From: Mastigias papua
Taxonomy: Eukaryota > Cnidaria > Scyphozoa > Rhizostomeae > Mastigiidae
Length of the DNA stretch: 64,000 nt
NCBI GenBank assembly: GCA_964019165.1
Contig: OZ025273.1
Location: forward strand, 8,720,225 to 8,784,224
Direction: 5' to 3'
Part shown: positions 13,001 to 22,935 of the stretch, piece after piece
Layout of the letters: each line of letters opens with the position of its first letter
Numbering within the stretch: the first letter of the stretch is position 1
The notes under the pieces: generated by a model
What the model was told of the DNA's origin: nothing
The model's input: the letters and a program-made list of their open reading frames with translations, nothing else
Database searches by the model: none
Translations under genes and position numbers: made by a program

Positions 13001-16000
13001 ATAAAATTTTTTTACTTCTCTCCTACTACCATCCATAACTGAGGTCAAATAGTCAAACTACAAAAACAAATTGAGATTTTCCAAATCTACTGAGATTTTG
13101 ATAGCTCTATACTACTCAAACAAAATTTTTCCAAAATACTCTCAGATTAATTGTATGGGTCTTAAAAATACCTATGTACTCAAGTAATTAAACAAATGTT
13201 TTACTTTCAAAATACAATTAGAAACCACTTTCACATAATTTTCGCAAAGGGCTTAAAAACATACAAAACCCAATTTGTAGGACACACAGAAAATTTATGA
13301 CCATAATTTGGAACTGTATGCTGAAAGTCCTTCACAGAAATTACAACCAGTTGGTAAACCTAGTAATCAGATATGGAGTAGAAGATCAAACATGTGTTTA
13401 AGTGTCGTTGATACTGTCAAATGAAACAACTCAAAATCCAATATGTTCAGATTGTAAGACATGCTGTAGATACTAGATAAAAATCCAACAAAGCATGTAG
13501 ACACAGAACAAAAATTGTCAACAAAGGATATCAGATCGAAAATAAACCTGACATAAGAGCAATAATGTCTTACATAAAACATCTAAAAGGGCAAATAGTA
13601 GTTTAGGATACAACTCATCTATCAGAGAGTGCCAAGACCAATCTTGATGATACTATCATGACATTAGGAAGGCAGAGAGCAATCATCCACACAATTGGCT
13701 TAACTACTTAGCCTCCAATGAACATCATTGAAAATGGTCACTAACTGTCACATAAATGAAAACCACATACCTCTAGTTTCATTCTCCAACTGTTTTTCAT
13801 ACATAGCACTGAGATTCTTTACAATCAAGTTACAAGGCAAATCATCAAATGCATATTTTTCATTCACAGGGTCTTTCAGGCCTTGAAGCAAACAACCATC
13901 TGGCATTTTGGCTCTTTCTCCTAATGGTGCTGGCACAGGTACATAATCTGGATCAATGCTCTTCAGAGCTGACAAAACAGCATCAGCCTGGCTTTTTGTC
14001 AGTATGCTTTCATGAAATATATGCTTCTTTGACATGCCCTGGATAAAGTCATATATAGTATATACAATACATAACTACAATTACAGAATTAATAAACAAG
14101 CTAATGTGCTTGGTTCCTAACTATGGTCTATGTGATCATTACAAATATCAGATATCATGATGGCTACTTTCCTTTCTTATAAAGTTTAGTGCATTGAAAT
14201 ACAACAGCCTAAAGTAACATACTCCAACTGGATACTCATGACTTTACAAAGTTTTGATATCTGATTGCAAAGTATATTTAAGATACAATTGGATGCAAGA
14301 CTACTAGGCAACAAACTTCTAGAACAAAGAGTACAAGGTGGCAAAAACACTAAGTACCATAGGCCTTCTAATTGAACAAGAAAGATGCCTGCCTTTCACA
14401 CGAGCATACACCTCTCTTAAACTAACAAACTATCATTAACTATAGAGAAGATACCTCTGACTCCATTTCATGTACAAATGATTCTAATTTTCTTTCTTCA
14501 CCCATTCTCCAACAGGCTTCTATCAAAAATGCATAGGTCTGAAAATTTGGTAGTACCCCCACTGATATCATGCTATGAAGCAATATATCAACTTGAATCC
14601 ATGTCCCACAATTAGCAATACCCTGTAGCAATTGATTATATGTTCCAATTGTAAACTTATGCCCTCTTCTTCTGTATCTATTGAAGAGCTGAAATGCATC
14701 TGCAGCCTGTTTAATTGAAATGCAAATATATAATTAACAAGCAGTGAATGTACTTTATCAACAACATATTTAATATACAAATTAAAAACAAATACACATT
14801 TTGACTAATAATATTACATCACAAAATATCGCACCTGAATTCATATGAAAGTCATAGTACTTCTCTACTAAGTAAATACTTGGACTGTTTAATAACCAGT
14901 GCTATTCTAGCCAATCCTCAGTTCTCCTATTCTTGATCTATAACCTCTAGTCAATCATTCCAACTTCAGATTATTCATATCTATATCACACTCAGTCACT
15001 GTACACAAATGAAAGACTAGCTCTTTCAATTGTCATAGACTTGGAATCAGGGGTTGAAAATTGCTGGAAGGATAGGCAGTGGTATACCAGAAAATATTTC
15101 ATGATAATTCCTTGCAGCAAATTTTAAACAGCTTTGCAGGGAATGCTTTAAATATTGTGTTTGATTTGTATTATTCAATGCAATAATCAGCTGGAAATAT
15201 AACTTGCAGTTGCAAGAAATTTTGGTATTGTTTCAAAATAAAATTGTGAATTTTAACCTTTCCTGCCAGAAAGAAAAATTGCTTATAAGCCCTGCATTGC
15301 AGCCTCTGGGAGATCACCAATAGCTTTCAGGATTATGATAAAGTGACTATAGAGTTCATTACTTTACTACATCTAAAGCCATGGCTTTTCCATATAACTA
15401 CAACAATATCTTTATTCCAAGAAATGCAGGTTCAAAACTCTCATACAGAAATCTATATGATCCAGGTCTGCCAAGAACTATATGGCTTCTAGTTCTAATT
15501 ATCTCTACTGAAAAACAAACAGTATAGTATTGGTGGGAGACTCCCTGGTAAGTGTGGTCAGTGCTGGGGTGGATGAAAATCAGGGTCACCAGATTGGCTG
15601 GTTTGTGTTATTATTGATTGCAAAGCTACCACTTACAAAGCTCAAAACTCAAAATCATACCCGATTATGTTTGATCAATGCATCTATTTCAGCAATCACT
15701 TTAATCTCCTCTACAAATGTTAACTGTGATCCATCAATTGTTATTGATGGCAAGGGATTTTTTATGTTTTTCTTTCTCTTATTCAAATTCGAAGGTTGGC
15801 TTTCTTCTTTCTTGGCTTCATTGTTCACTGTCTCTGTAACAAATTCTTGTTCTTCAAGATTGTTATTGTAAGGAGCAACAACAGGCATATCATCCGCTTC
15901 ATTGATATTTTCTTCCACCTTCACTTTTGTGCTCTTTAAGGCCCTTTGACTCATCAAAGGTATGCATGCTACAGTTTGCTTAGGATCTGATATTGATCCT

Positions 16001-16580
16001 TTGGGTAATGTGGATCTCTGCAGTGATGTATAAGCTGCAAGAAAACCAGTGCTGTGATATTGCATTCATTTTTATGAATATCACTAATAAAGCCGACAAC
16101 CTGGCAAAATAAGGTCTTTAACAATTTGCCATGATAATGGTGAGAGTATGTGAGACACAACCAAAATGTTAACAAACGAAACTAAATGCAAATAATCTAG
16201 ATCAAGATAATACGTTACAAAAAACACAAATGGCACAATACCAAGTGACTTAGAAAATAGATAAGATATAGTGCAACAAACATATATATGAATGATGCAA
16301 TAAACTGGACGATACCACACGATGAATACACTATATCGTAAACCACAAGAGGGAATGTACTCTTAAAGTCTTAAATGATAGAATAATAAGTTTGCTTACC
16401 ACTGCAAATACCACTTGACTTTACCCCTTTAACTGATGATAGCCTTAACGCATTACAATTCTTGCATGTGCTGAAACAATTGAGCATGTAGCTTGGCCTA
16501 AGTGGAGCATTGCAGCTTTGCGTGATAGGTCGAAGAGCCCCAAAGGTTCTTGTTCCGAAACTCACATGTAAATTCTGCAT
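952..16580 (-). CDS. POLRMT: Mitochondrial DNA-directed RNA polymerase (16 coding exons)
   Basis: Single-subunit, T7-like RNA polymerase that transcribes mtDNA and makes replication primers in the matrix. Exons, 5' to 3' on minus: 16400-16580, 15661-16034, 14455-14706, 13771-14038, 12535-12711, 11233-11432, 10707-10856, 9823-10105, 8902-9133, 8213-8421, 7166-7356, 6096-6280, 5295-5416, 3278-3480, 2211-2549, 952-1044. All junctions have GT/AG and phases agree, giving 1152 residues against about 1230 in human. Order: mitochondrial leader (1-60), PPR-like segment (about 186-269), N-terminal domain, then the polymerase with DFRGR (760-764), motif A Asp881 in QDGSCNGLQHY, motif B RKVVKQTVMTIVYG (946-959) and motif C Asp1108 in VHDSYWTHA. 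All key catalytic residues are present. The weak points are the last exon, which stops about 40 residues before the human end, and the weak donor (GTTCAT) of exon 15. Introns contain minisatellites, a palindromic repeat and a duplicated splice site. Confidence 0.95.
1309..1492. repeat. Palindromic foldback repeat (MITE-like)
   Basis: Two imperfect inverted arms of about 74 bp (1309-1382 and 1419-1492) flank a 36-bp spacer. Matching pieces include CAGCATAGC(T/C)GCCAAAT at the outer ends and ACCAATCATC(T/G)TGCA at the inner ends. It would form a long hairpin. It lies in the POLRMT intron between exons 15 and 16. It looks like a foldback or long-TIR MITE; the family is not identified. Confidence 0.7.
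2149..2154 (-). terminator. Candidate intronic poly(A) signal in POLRMT
   Basis: AATAAA on the minus strand, 42 nt downstream of the TGA (2196-2198) reached if exon 15 is not spliced. The exon 15 donor (AAG|GTTCAT) is weak, so a shortened mRNA ending just after motif C is possible. Confidence 0.3.
2211..2549 (-). CDS. POLRMT: POLRMT exon 15: motif C and palm
   Basis: 113 codons in phase 0 after acceptor TTTTTCTAG. It carries WVTPLGLPITQPY, KQKGGFAPNFVHSLDS and VHDSYWTHA. The Asp of HDS (about residue 1108) is the second metal-binding Asp of the palm, equivalent to T7 Asp812. Similarity to animal POLRMT is very high across the exon, which makes this the surest part of the gene. Confidence 0.97.
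3278..3480 (-). CDS. POLRMT: POLRMT exon 14: motif B / O helix
   Basis: Encodes RKVVKQTVMTIVYGVT, the fingers O helix that contacts the incoming NTP. Lys950 and Tyr958 correspond to T7 Lys631 and Tyr639. RLQIEKQL and SYLVHQVFKSI follow. The acceptor is an unusual AAAG, fixed by phase: the Gly codon is split with exon 13 (LEG|KVNRKVV). Confidence 0.95.
6096..6280 (-). CDS. POLRMT: POLRMT exon 12: motif A catalytic Asp
   Basis: Encodes GNKWWHIGDEPWQCLA and then LPVQQDGSCNGLQHYSAMG. Asp881 in QDGSCNG is the first catalytic metal ligand, equivalent to T7 Asp537. Acceptor TTTTTAG and donor GTAAGT are both strong. Confidence 0.96.
7013..7187. repeat. 53-bp tandem triplication spanning a POLRMT 5' splice site
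   Basis: Three full 53-bp units (start 7013, 7066, 7119) and a 16-bp partial unit (7172-7187) that is the 3' end of POLRMT exon 11. Each unit holds the last exon bases CCCATGAAT followed by donor GTGAGT, so three identical candidate donors lie in a row (minus strand, 7160-7165, 7107-7112, 7054-7059). Only the first keeps the frame into exon 12; the unit length is not a multiple of three. Confidence 0.9.
8213..8421 (-). CDS. POLRMT: POLRMT exon 10: DFRGR motif
   Basis: Encodes KDMTEEERQELIRER, then LRMDLLYKLSVANHL, VFWLPSNIDFRGRVYPIPPH. The DxxGR motif (DFRGR, about 760-764) contacts the template-product hybrid near the active site in this family. Phase 2 in, phase 1 out; joins exon 11 as HMG|SDVARGMLLF. 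Confidence 0.96.
9484..9690. repeat. Degenerate minisatellite (AACAAAGAT/ATACAAC units)
   Basis: Irregular tandem array of about 10-14 bp variants built from AACAAAGATGC and ATACAAC, in the POLRMT intron between exons 8 and 9. It keeps the minus strand open by composition only; ORFs there are rich in Leu, Cys and Tyr and not coding. Confidence 0.6.
10200..10545. repeat. Degenerate minisatellite (CATAAGCAGACAAGGGCC units)
   Basis: At least seven diverged copies of a unit like CATAAGCAGACAAGGGCC followed by ATAAAA, at irregular spacing, in the POLRMT intron between exons 7 and 8. Confidence 0.65.
14455..14706 (-). CDS. POLRMT: POLRMT exon 3: PPR-like repeats
   Basis: 84 codons in phase 0 at both ends, residues about 186-269. 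AFQLFNRYRRRGHKFTIGTY and then VDILLHSMISVGVLPNFQTY follow the two-helix, 35-residue spacing of pentatricopeptide repeats, which animal POLRMTs have N-terminal to the polymerase domain. Confidence 0.9.
16400..16580 (-). CDS. POLRMT: POLRMT exon 1: start and mitochondrial leader
   Basis: Starts at ATG 16578-16580. The first 60 residues contain Arg, Lys, Ser and Cys but almost no acidic residues (MQNLHVSFGTRTFGALRP...), as expected for a matrix-targeting presequence. Donor AGTG|GTAAGC is strong and in phase with exon 2. Confidence 0.85.
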
Positions 16581-17347
16581 CTCTTCGCCAAGTGCAAGTT
16601 TAACTAGCCATAGTAATATATATATATTTCTAACCTAACTTTACACATTCTAATATAGGAAACAAACAGCAATAGCAAAATCTGCAAATAATACTACCCT
16701 CCACACATCACACATAGTGACTATCAAGCCATCTTGTCTTAGTCTCATATTCACTTCTCCAGTCTCACCAAAAAGAGATCAGCTGAGTCTCACTTTGCGG
16801 ATGGATTGAAATAGCAACGAAACGTTTTTTCTACAGCTAAGATATTTTTCGTCCATTACTTAAATGCTTTTTCGTGGTTTCAGTACTGAATTTATCTTAA
16901 GGCCTTTTTTAGCAAAGAACAGTCGAGTTTGCTTAACAATACAGTTTTACACAGACAGACAGGCACGACGCAAACATAGTACTCTGCTATATAGGTTACG
17001 ACAAGACAAAAGGCATCTACACTACCGTTCTATGTATTTTGTACTGAGTTTGTTTACTCGTGTATCAATTTTATGTATCTCATATTGTTGCATTTTAGTT
17101 ATTTGTCTGTGTAGTTACTTCATAAATTGTATGAGTGGGATTTTAAATATATGAAACTGAATTCGAAGTTTCGAAGGCCGTTTACGTTAAAAGCTTTGAA
17201 AAACATGCATTTGATCCTCTCTTATCAAATAAGACAACCGATTATTACCATGAAATTTTTATAAGACATCGTTTATGTTTCAAAGCTTTTCAGTTGCGCC
17301 ACAGTATTCGAAAAAGATTAGCCGAAAAATTTTTCTAGACCAGAAAC

Positions 17348-17735
17348 GTGAACGTGGCACTTATCAAGCGTCTTGAAATATCATACGAGAAGCGTTTGGA
17401 AATTATTTTTTACATAAACAACGGTAAATGTTATCAAGAAATTGCAACAATTGTGGGCTGCTCAAAGAATGCAGCTTTTGCTGTACGCAAAAAGTTCTTT
17501 AAATTTAGAACCGTAAAAAATCTTTCAAGGGTTGGTACACCAAAGTAGCTCAAGACGCCAAGACATGAAAGGTCTTTATTGAGAGTGCTGCGATGCAGTA
17601 GGTTTGAACCTTTACAAAGCATTTTGTTGGCATGCAAAAAAGTCTAACTTTTGAAACAGCAGAAGCACAGCAAGAAAAATCATCGATGATTGTGTTGCAT
17701 GAAAATTGAAATTTTGAAGCTATATGACTTATCAA
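17348..17735 (+). pseudogene. Tc1/mariner-like transposase relic (N-terminal HTH)
   Basis: An open frame (17348-17545) reads RLEISYEKRLEII, then CYQEIATIVGCSKNAAFAV and TVKNLSRVGTPK. This is the paired-type helix-turn-helix of Tc1 transposases, ending in the usual arginine/glycine/proline linker. After the stop, other frames continue with RHERSLLRVLR and KIIDDC-like remnants in the same order as the family, so frameshifts and stops have broken it. The catalytic DDE domain is missing and no terminal repeats were found. Confidence 0.7.
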
Positions 17736-18889
17736 CTTCCGTAGATCTTACTACTTACTACTTTCCTATAAACCATTGTCTTATATAAAACATGTAAAGT
17801 ACAAACAAAAATTAATACTAAACAGTTTCAATATACTATAGTGCAGTACATTGATATTATCTACAAACTCCCATGCTCTCTTCGGACCAATAGATTCCAT
17901 ATATGAGAGGTTGATTCTATACGTGCAAAAACTTATAAAAGTGATTTGAAGTTTGCTTCTCTGGAGTGTGCTTCATTATACAGAATATAACTAAGTAGGA
18001 AACTCGTAATGTGCCAAAAATTTGACGAGATTAGGCTACGACTAAGCAATCTTCTGTGTAAACAAAGCAAACATATAGAGATGTTATTAGATTCTATTGT
18101 TGTCAGTGCAACAAAACCTCTTTCAAACTGATATAAAATAATTTATTTTAATAAGAAGCTATGTAAAATTACAGACTATAACATCACATAAAATATTGCA
18201 TTATAGGATTAGTGACTTAACTGCATCGGCAAAACAAAGCTATGCTTTTAATGGGAAGGAATGCTGAAGCATCCAACCATAATTCTAAATTTCCAATTAC
18301 CTGCAGCTTTTCGTTTTATCCGTGCAGTCTACGGATTTTGCTATAGGGACGATTCACAAAGGACGTCCGAGCACAAGAGGGGGGGGAGTCTGGTGGAATA
18401 GGACACACTCGGACATAGGGGGGTTGTTTGCAAAATGCAGACCTCCAGGTGTTCAGAATGGCACACATTCTTTCGAATATAATATTGACAAATTGAGCTT
18501 TCTAGTCTTGTATATTTAAAGGAATATCAAAATGCCAAAAGAGCACCAAAGGGAATATGAAAAATCAATTCTTAGCATAACTTTTACTAAGCGACACAAG
18601 CATGGAAATTCATCAAGGAGCGCAAATAGGATTACTGATGAGTTCATTTATGGAAAGCAAACCACGAGGTTACAGTGTTTGTAAGAACTCTAAATGGTCA
18701 TGGCTCATTCACAAAATCTGAGTAGTTATCAATAACTCGCAAATTTTAATCTACTTTAAAGCACGTATCATTTATAAAGTAAATAGAAGTCTTAATTTCT
18801 ATGTTTATATAAATATAATAGAAAGACATTTGTATTAACACTGTTTCGGATTCCAAAACTTATAAGTCAAAATACAGTCATTCCTTTAT

Positions 18890-19160
18890 CAGGGGTGCCG
18901 TGTCAAAAAGTTAAGAAGTGGATATGTGCTCAAGTGTGCTACACCCTATACAACTCCTTGTTTTTCGCTCAAACTGTTCAAATCCAATAAACAAAGTTTA
19001 ATCATAATCGATGAAAACTATGCATAAAGTGATAACAGAGGATTGACTCATACTAACAAGTTAAAAAGTCACCAAATTCCAATACGCTTTATGTGCGAGA
19101 GACTCTAATTATCCTAACAAAGGGTTTGAGCTCACCACACCTCCGTCAACGGCACCCCTG
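18890..19160. mobile_element. hAT-like MITE
   Basis: A 271-bp segment bounded by 12-bp inverted repeats CAGGGGTGCCGT (left) and the complement ACGGCACCCCTG (right). CAGGGGTG is typical of hAT ends. It has no coding capacity. The flanking 8-mers (TCCTTTAT and CATTTGAT) match at only four of eight positions, so a target-site duplication is not established. Its right end is 38 bp from the stop of the ORF at 19199. Confidence 0.55.
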
Positions 19161-19198
19161 CATTTGATGTCCACTCTAATGCTACTATGGGTCTATAG

Positions 19199-20017
19199 TC
19201 AGAGTTCGGTTTTAAAAACAGATTTCACCGCTTCATCTCTGCTCTCACTTCTTCGCAGTTTGCTTCCAACAGATGAGTCTGGAAGAACTTCTACTGACAC
19301 GTTTCTTTCAAATTTCTTACGAGGCCTAATGAAATACGACAGACCGGATTCTTGCGATATTGATAAAGATCTTTTAGAAGGTGGCGATAATTTCGGCGAA
19401 TTGAATGTAGCAGCAGTCACTTTTCGAATACGATTCGAGAATCTGTGGTCAGTGGATTGTGGAATTGACTTTGAGGTTTTCATTTCTCTTGTGCTGCGTT
19501 CATTGCTGCGTTCGTTGCCGAATTCGTCAATACGCTCGCCCCCGCGCTTGTCAATTGACTGTGGCAAATGAACGGATCGGTCCCTCTCTTGTTTCAAGAT
19601 TTTCTCTCTGGTTGGATTGCGGAATGAGTCGTACATTTGGTAATTTAGTTGTGTACTCTTTTGGTCATGATCTTGAATTTTTATATATGGTAGTCGAATT
19701 TCTGATTCCTTCTCTTTTACTGTGCGTTCCTCGGCATGTTGATTCTCCGTACGATCTTCTTTCTGCGCGTCACTTACAGCTATGAGCGCCGACTCTTTCC
19801 TTCGAAGGTTCCATCGACGCACAAGGTTTGTCCGCTCTCGCTCTAAATTGTTCAATATCTGCTGATGCTCCTTTGACAATTGTTCAATAGATTTCCTCAT
19901 GTTCTTTATTTCATTAACATTCCTTACTTCTGCTTTTCGTATTGCAGTTGTAAATTGAACATCTCTCTCTGACAGTTTTGCCCCTAGTCCTGGCTTACTT
20001 TTCTGCTTCTGCTCCAT
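19199..20017 (-). CDS. Hypothetical basic coiled-coil protein, single exon
   Basis: 272 codons from ATG 20015-20017; the frame is open a little further upstream but has no earlier ATG. I do not recognise a family. Residues about 20-85 are a charged helix (AIRKAEVRNVNEIKNMRKSI, LNNLERERTNLVRRWNLRR) likely to form a coiled coil. The rest is Ser/Arg/Lys/Glu-rich and probably disordered, with many RSxS-type sites near the C-terminus. No membrane segment or signal peptide. The length of the frame in AT-rich DNA argues for a gene. Same strand as POLRMT and CDC7. It may be a distant relative of the ORF at 27710. An N-terminal upstream exon cannot be excluded. Confidence 0.55.
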   Translation of the reverse strand: MEQKQKSKPGLGAKLSERDVQFTTAIRKAEVRNVNEIKNMRKSIEQLSKEHQQILNNLERERTNLVRRWNLRRKESALIAVSDAQKEDRTENQHAEERTVKEKESEIRLPYIKIQDHDQKSTQLNYQMYDSFRNPTREKILKQERDRSVHLPQSIDKRGGERIDEFGNERSNERSTREMKTSKSIPQSTDHRFSNRIRKVTAATFNSPKLSPPSKRSLSISQESGLSYFIRPRKKFERNVSVEVLPDSSVGSKLRRSESRDEAVKSVFKTEL

Positions 20018-20576
20018 GTTTGGTGATCGCTCAGTCAAAGAAACTTCATTACATATGTAAAACTTTGGTGCTTCTTGAAATAATGTCTCATCTTTGTGAA
20101 ATACTGAAAAGGATGATGTCAGTTTTTACACCACAAATGAAAACAAAAAATCAAAGTTAAAGTTCTTCCTGCACCAAAGGCGCATAAGGCAGCACCTACC
20201 TCCCTTTCTGAAGCCCCAGACCACACGTCCACTGATGCAATGAGAGCTACTGCAGGGGGCTGGCCGACTTTGAAGCATATAAGTTATAATCTAAGTATAA
20301 AAAACCTCTGCAAATTACAAACAATTAGGATCACAGGCTTTGGACTAGAATTGCTGTCTTTTAGGGGAGTTTCTTTCTGGAATACCCTGGATGGAAGTAT
20401 AAGAAATCAAACATTAGTCTGGAAAACATTGCACCTGCAGCATTTGCCGATAATTTGTTATTGCCATATATGATATTTTGTATATAGTTTCTGGTTTTCC
20501 TTTTGCATTGTAAATATGTGGTTTAAATTAGTATTTAATTACTATTGTAACACTAACTTTAAATATGGATTTTTAT

Positions 20577-20889
20577 GTGATATGATATGATATGATATGA
20601 TATGATATGATATGATATGATATGATATGATATGATATGATATGATATGATATGATATGATATGATATGATATGATATGATATGATTGATATGATATGAT
20701 ATGATATGATATGATATGATATGATATGATATGATATGATATGATTGATATGATATGATATGATATGATATGATATGATATGATATTATATTATATGATA
20801 TGTTATGATATTATATTATATGATGTGATGTGATATGATATGATGCGGTATGATTGATAAGATATGATATGATGTGATATGATTTAGCA
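20577..20889. repeat. (TATGA)n pentanucleotide array
   Basis: About 300 bp of TATGA repeats on the plus strand, pure for long runs and broken by a few TGATTGA interruptions, decaying toward 20890. It directly abuts the tRNA-derived SINE and would be its 3' tail on the minus strand. Confidence 0.95.
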
Positions 20890-20990
20890 TTCTATAATGT
20901 CTTTTCCATGAAATGGCCTGAGGGTTGAACCCACGACTTCTCGGTTGTGAAGTAGATGCTCCAACTACTATGCTGCCACTCCGGTAAGTG
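20890..20990 (-). mobile_element. tRNA-derived SINE with pentanucleotide tail
   Basis: Read on minus: AGTGGCAGCATAGTAGTTGG, then GAGCATCTACTTCACAACCG, then a perfect B-box GGGTTCAACCC, and after a short unique body (about 20 bp) the (ATATC)n array. A-box-like and B-box positions fit a tRNA head. The body is very short. No target-site duplication was identified because the tail is so long. Confidence 0.65.
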
Positions 20991-22879
20991 AATAAATGCA
21001 ACTTTTATGCGACTGCCATAAATCGAAAGGGCATTATGTCATCGAATTTCAGACCCCCTGCACCACGTAGCAGATGTTAGACTCTGAAAATATATACACG
21101 TGTAGATGAACGCCGAAAGAGAATAGTGATATTGTGTACGAGGGTTGCCTAAAACAAGCCTAAATTATAGATTTTCGACTTGTTTTGAAGGTTTTGCCAA
21201 GGGACTTGCAGAGTGGCTTTCAGATGTCGGGGATTTCTGTTATCTACACATCTGAACATGGAGTGGCCTAGGATATAGTTTTTATTTACAGTTGAAGTCA
21301 TTGATGGCTGATCGTGAGCTCAAATTTGTCTTCATTAACAAAAAATGCTCAGAACTTCAGCCGAACGCAATTAGATTAGCTTTCAACCACCCAACAGACA
21401 AAATAGAATAAGAAAACTAATAAATATTTGCACAATTCCTAGCATGAGCTTGCAAGTGTTAAACTCAATGAAAATTAAATCAATAACTATAAAGTACATT
21501 TATGGATTTTGGTTTATTTGAATTTTAAATATATAACATGATCCCCAACATATCGTATTACTCTAAAACTATGTACGTGACCTATCAAGTTGAAGTTGTG
21601 CTCGTTTTTGTTTAATACAAACTGTCTGCAAGAAACCAGTACTTTAGAAACCATAAAGAGTAAAGGAAACCCAGTGCCTATACACACAAAAATTAAGGAA
21701 TAGATCAAATAACGAAAGTATCTCAAAGTCACCTCGGTCGTGTTTACATTTTAATTATACTTTATACTGATTTTCATGCTCTACTGTTATGTTGCTGCTT
21801 TATTCTTTTGATGCTCTTGTTATCAGCACATAGCAATAACCATTTTAAACTTAACATACCTTATGCATCAATTTCTTTTATATGCATAACGGCCATAAGC
21901 ATAACTAGGCTAAATTTGGAGAACAATTAAGTATAATCATGAGAATAATGCTACCCTATAGGATTTTTGAAATTTTTAATAACGATCATAAAAAGAAAAT
22001 TTTTTAAAGTGCCAAAATTGATGTTCCTTCTAAATTGTAACGCTTACTATGTAGGTTCTTGAGCTGCGAGAAAAAATAATTGCTGTAACAATGGAAAACA
22101 AGAATTTAAACAATAACTTAACAAGTTTTATCCTGGGCTAGAATTTGAGCGGACTGTCAATTAGAAGCATACAAGTATATACTCTACTCTAAATTAAACA
22201 GAAATATACGCATAGGAATAAGCATAATTTGAGGGTAAAATATCAAAAACTGTTCAGCATATCTACGGTAAGACTGAATCAGAGTTATGCCTAGACTATA
22301 ACTAGAAAAAGAAGTTTGTGTATTCACAAGTGATGTAAATACCATAGTTGAACTTGAATAACAAATAGGAGCCAAATCAAAGGGGATAAAAAGCACAGGA
22401 GAGAACACCTTTTATCCTAAATTTGAGTGGAAATCAGCCAAATTAAAATCATCTGTGTCATCGTTTTGCTCATCGCTTTTTTCATGTTATAGTTGCAAAA
22501 ACTACAAAAACTCTTAAGAAGCTCTTGCGAATCTTGAATGTATGCCATATCTGGAAAGCTTTCAAATGCACGAATGGTCTCTATTGAACCAGAAATTTTA
22601 CTAATGCAGTTTAGGCTATCATTTGTGAATTATTCCATTGTTACTTCTTTTCATGCGGATTTGACAGTCCTAATGTAGACGGCTGTCTGATACTTTCAGC
22701 ATGATATCTTTAACATGCTGGTTTCCTTTGAAGAAGCAAGCTTAACCCGAAAGTTTTAAAAGTTTGACACTCTGCAGAGTATAGAAAGTCAACATCATAA
22801 CAATATGTTGATGTAGGCCCACTACTATGACCATGCTTATCGTAAATCCTCGATTTAACCTTGAAGTTATTTTCGTACT

Positions 22880-22935
22880 TTATGAGTGGGTTTATTCCAG
22901 CGGGAGGCTTATTCGAAGGGGTGCTTATAAAATTT
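22880..22935. repeat. Dispersed G-rich GCTTAT motif, copy 1
   Basis: GGGAGGCTTATTCGAAGGGG followed by TGCTTATAAA. The same two-unit layout recurs at 56010-56100 and 56300-56380. Confidence 0.4.

Larger units (their letters stand above)
16581..19198. other. Intergenic with transposon relics
   Basis: From the POLRMT start to the 3' end of the ORF at 19199. It holds a Tc1-like relic (17348-17735) and a hAT-like MITE (18890-19160). The remainder is AT-rich with no convincing coding sequence. The POLRMT promoter should lie just right of 16580, but I see no defined element. Confidence 0.6.

Noticed and set aside
19164..19785. Plus-strand ORFs opposite the orphan ORF
   Set aside because: Antisense shadows; the minus-strand frame is far longer and has coding-like composition.
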